From assembly GCA_964533785.1 (NCBI GenBank), contig CAZHNG010000141.1, positions 1-16,114 of the forward strand: a stretch of 16,114 bases of DNA, in the 5' to 3' direction. Each line of letters begins with the position of its first letter. Within the stretch, counting starts at the first letter, position 1. Shown one piece after another: positions 16,061 to 16,114 of the stretch. Source of the DNA: JANQRV01 sp964533785. Lineage in GTDB: Bacteria; Bacteroidota; Bacteroidia; Chitinophagales; Saprospiraceae. The notes beneath the pieces were generated by a model that worked only from the letters and a program-made list of their open reading frames with translations, ran no database searches and was not told where the DNA came from. Position numbers and translations under genes: made by a program.

Positions 16061-16114
16061 AGCCAATGAAGGGATTTGAACCCCCGACCCCTTCCTTACC
16101 ATGGAAGTGCTCTA
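16061..16114 (-). tRNA. trnT: tRNA-Thr (anticodon GGT), partial
   Basis: The 3' three-quarters of a tRNA on the minus strand, cut by the right edge of the window. The visible parts are the end of the D-arm (TAGAGC), the anticodon stem CTTCC/GGAAG around loop ATGGTAA (anticodon GGT), the T-arm GGGGG/CCCTT around TTCAAAT, and the 3' acceptor strand CATTGGC with discriminator T. The 5' acceptor strand lies outside the window. CCA is not encoded. The anticodon assigns threonine, and a tRNA-Thr directly before tuf is common in bacteria. Confidence 0.93.

Noticed and set aside
1..16114. Search for a mobile element, CRISPR array, defence or other accessory system
   Set aside because: No transposase, integrase, terminal inverted repeats, spaced direct repeats, toxin-antitoxin or phage-like genes were seen. 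The window is a conserved housekeeping operon plus one secreted-protein gene.

Overview
The window looks like chromosomal DNA from a member of the phylum Bacteroidota. Three things point there: the gene order tuf - tRNA-Trp - secE - nusG - rplK - rplA - rplJ - rplL - rpoB - rpoC; a 904-residue secreted protein ending in a type IX secretion (T9SS) sorting domain, a system essentially confined to this phylum; and a TAnnTTTG-type -7 promoter element with almost no Shine-Dalgarno sequences before the genes. The class cannot be fixed from the sequence alone. Saprospiria- or Chitinophagia-like is only a guess.

Layout. Bases 1-137 are a leader with one candidate promoter for the only plus-strand gene (138-2852), a predicted secreted PQQ-type glucose/sorbosone dehydrogenase with PKD and T9SS C-terminal domains. 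It converges on rpoC, and the gap (2853-3029) holds a strong nested hairpin whose T-rich tail serves the minus strand. Everything from 3030 to the right edge is on the minus strand. In transcription order it is tRNA-Thr (cut by the window edge), tuf, tRNA-Trp, secE, nusG, rplK (L11), rplA (L1), rplJ (L10), rplL (L7/L12), rpoB and rpoC. No stretch over 300 bases lacks a gene; the longest gap is 179 bases, between rplL and rpoB.

The genes form one information-processing block: elongation factor Tu, two tRNAs, the SecE translocon subunit, the NusG elongation factor, the L11 and L1 proteins, the L10/L12 stalk and the two large RNA polymerase subunits. All coding regions look intact, with expected lengths and catalytic or binding motifs. 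The more informative content is in the spacers: a 13-bp hairpin between tuf and tRNA-Trp, an 18-bp palindrome plus an A8 tract before rplL, three successive hairpins between rplL and rpoB (one with a competing fold), and a hairpin between rpoB and rpoC that helps set the rpoC start. I see no mobile element, CRISPR array, phage gene or defence system, and no convincing new multi-gene system. This is mostly a conserved housekeeping region.
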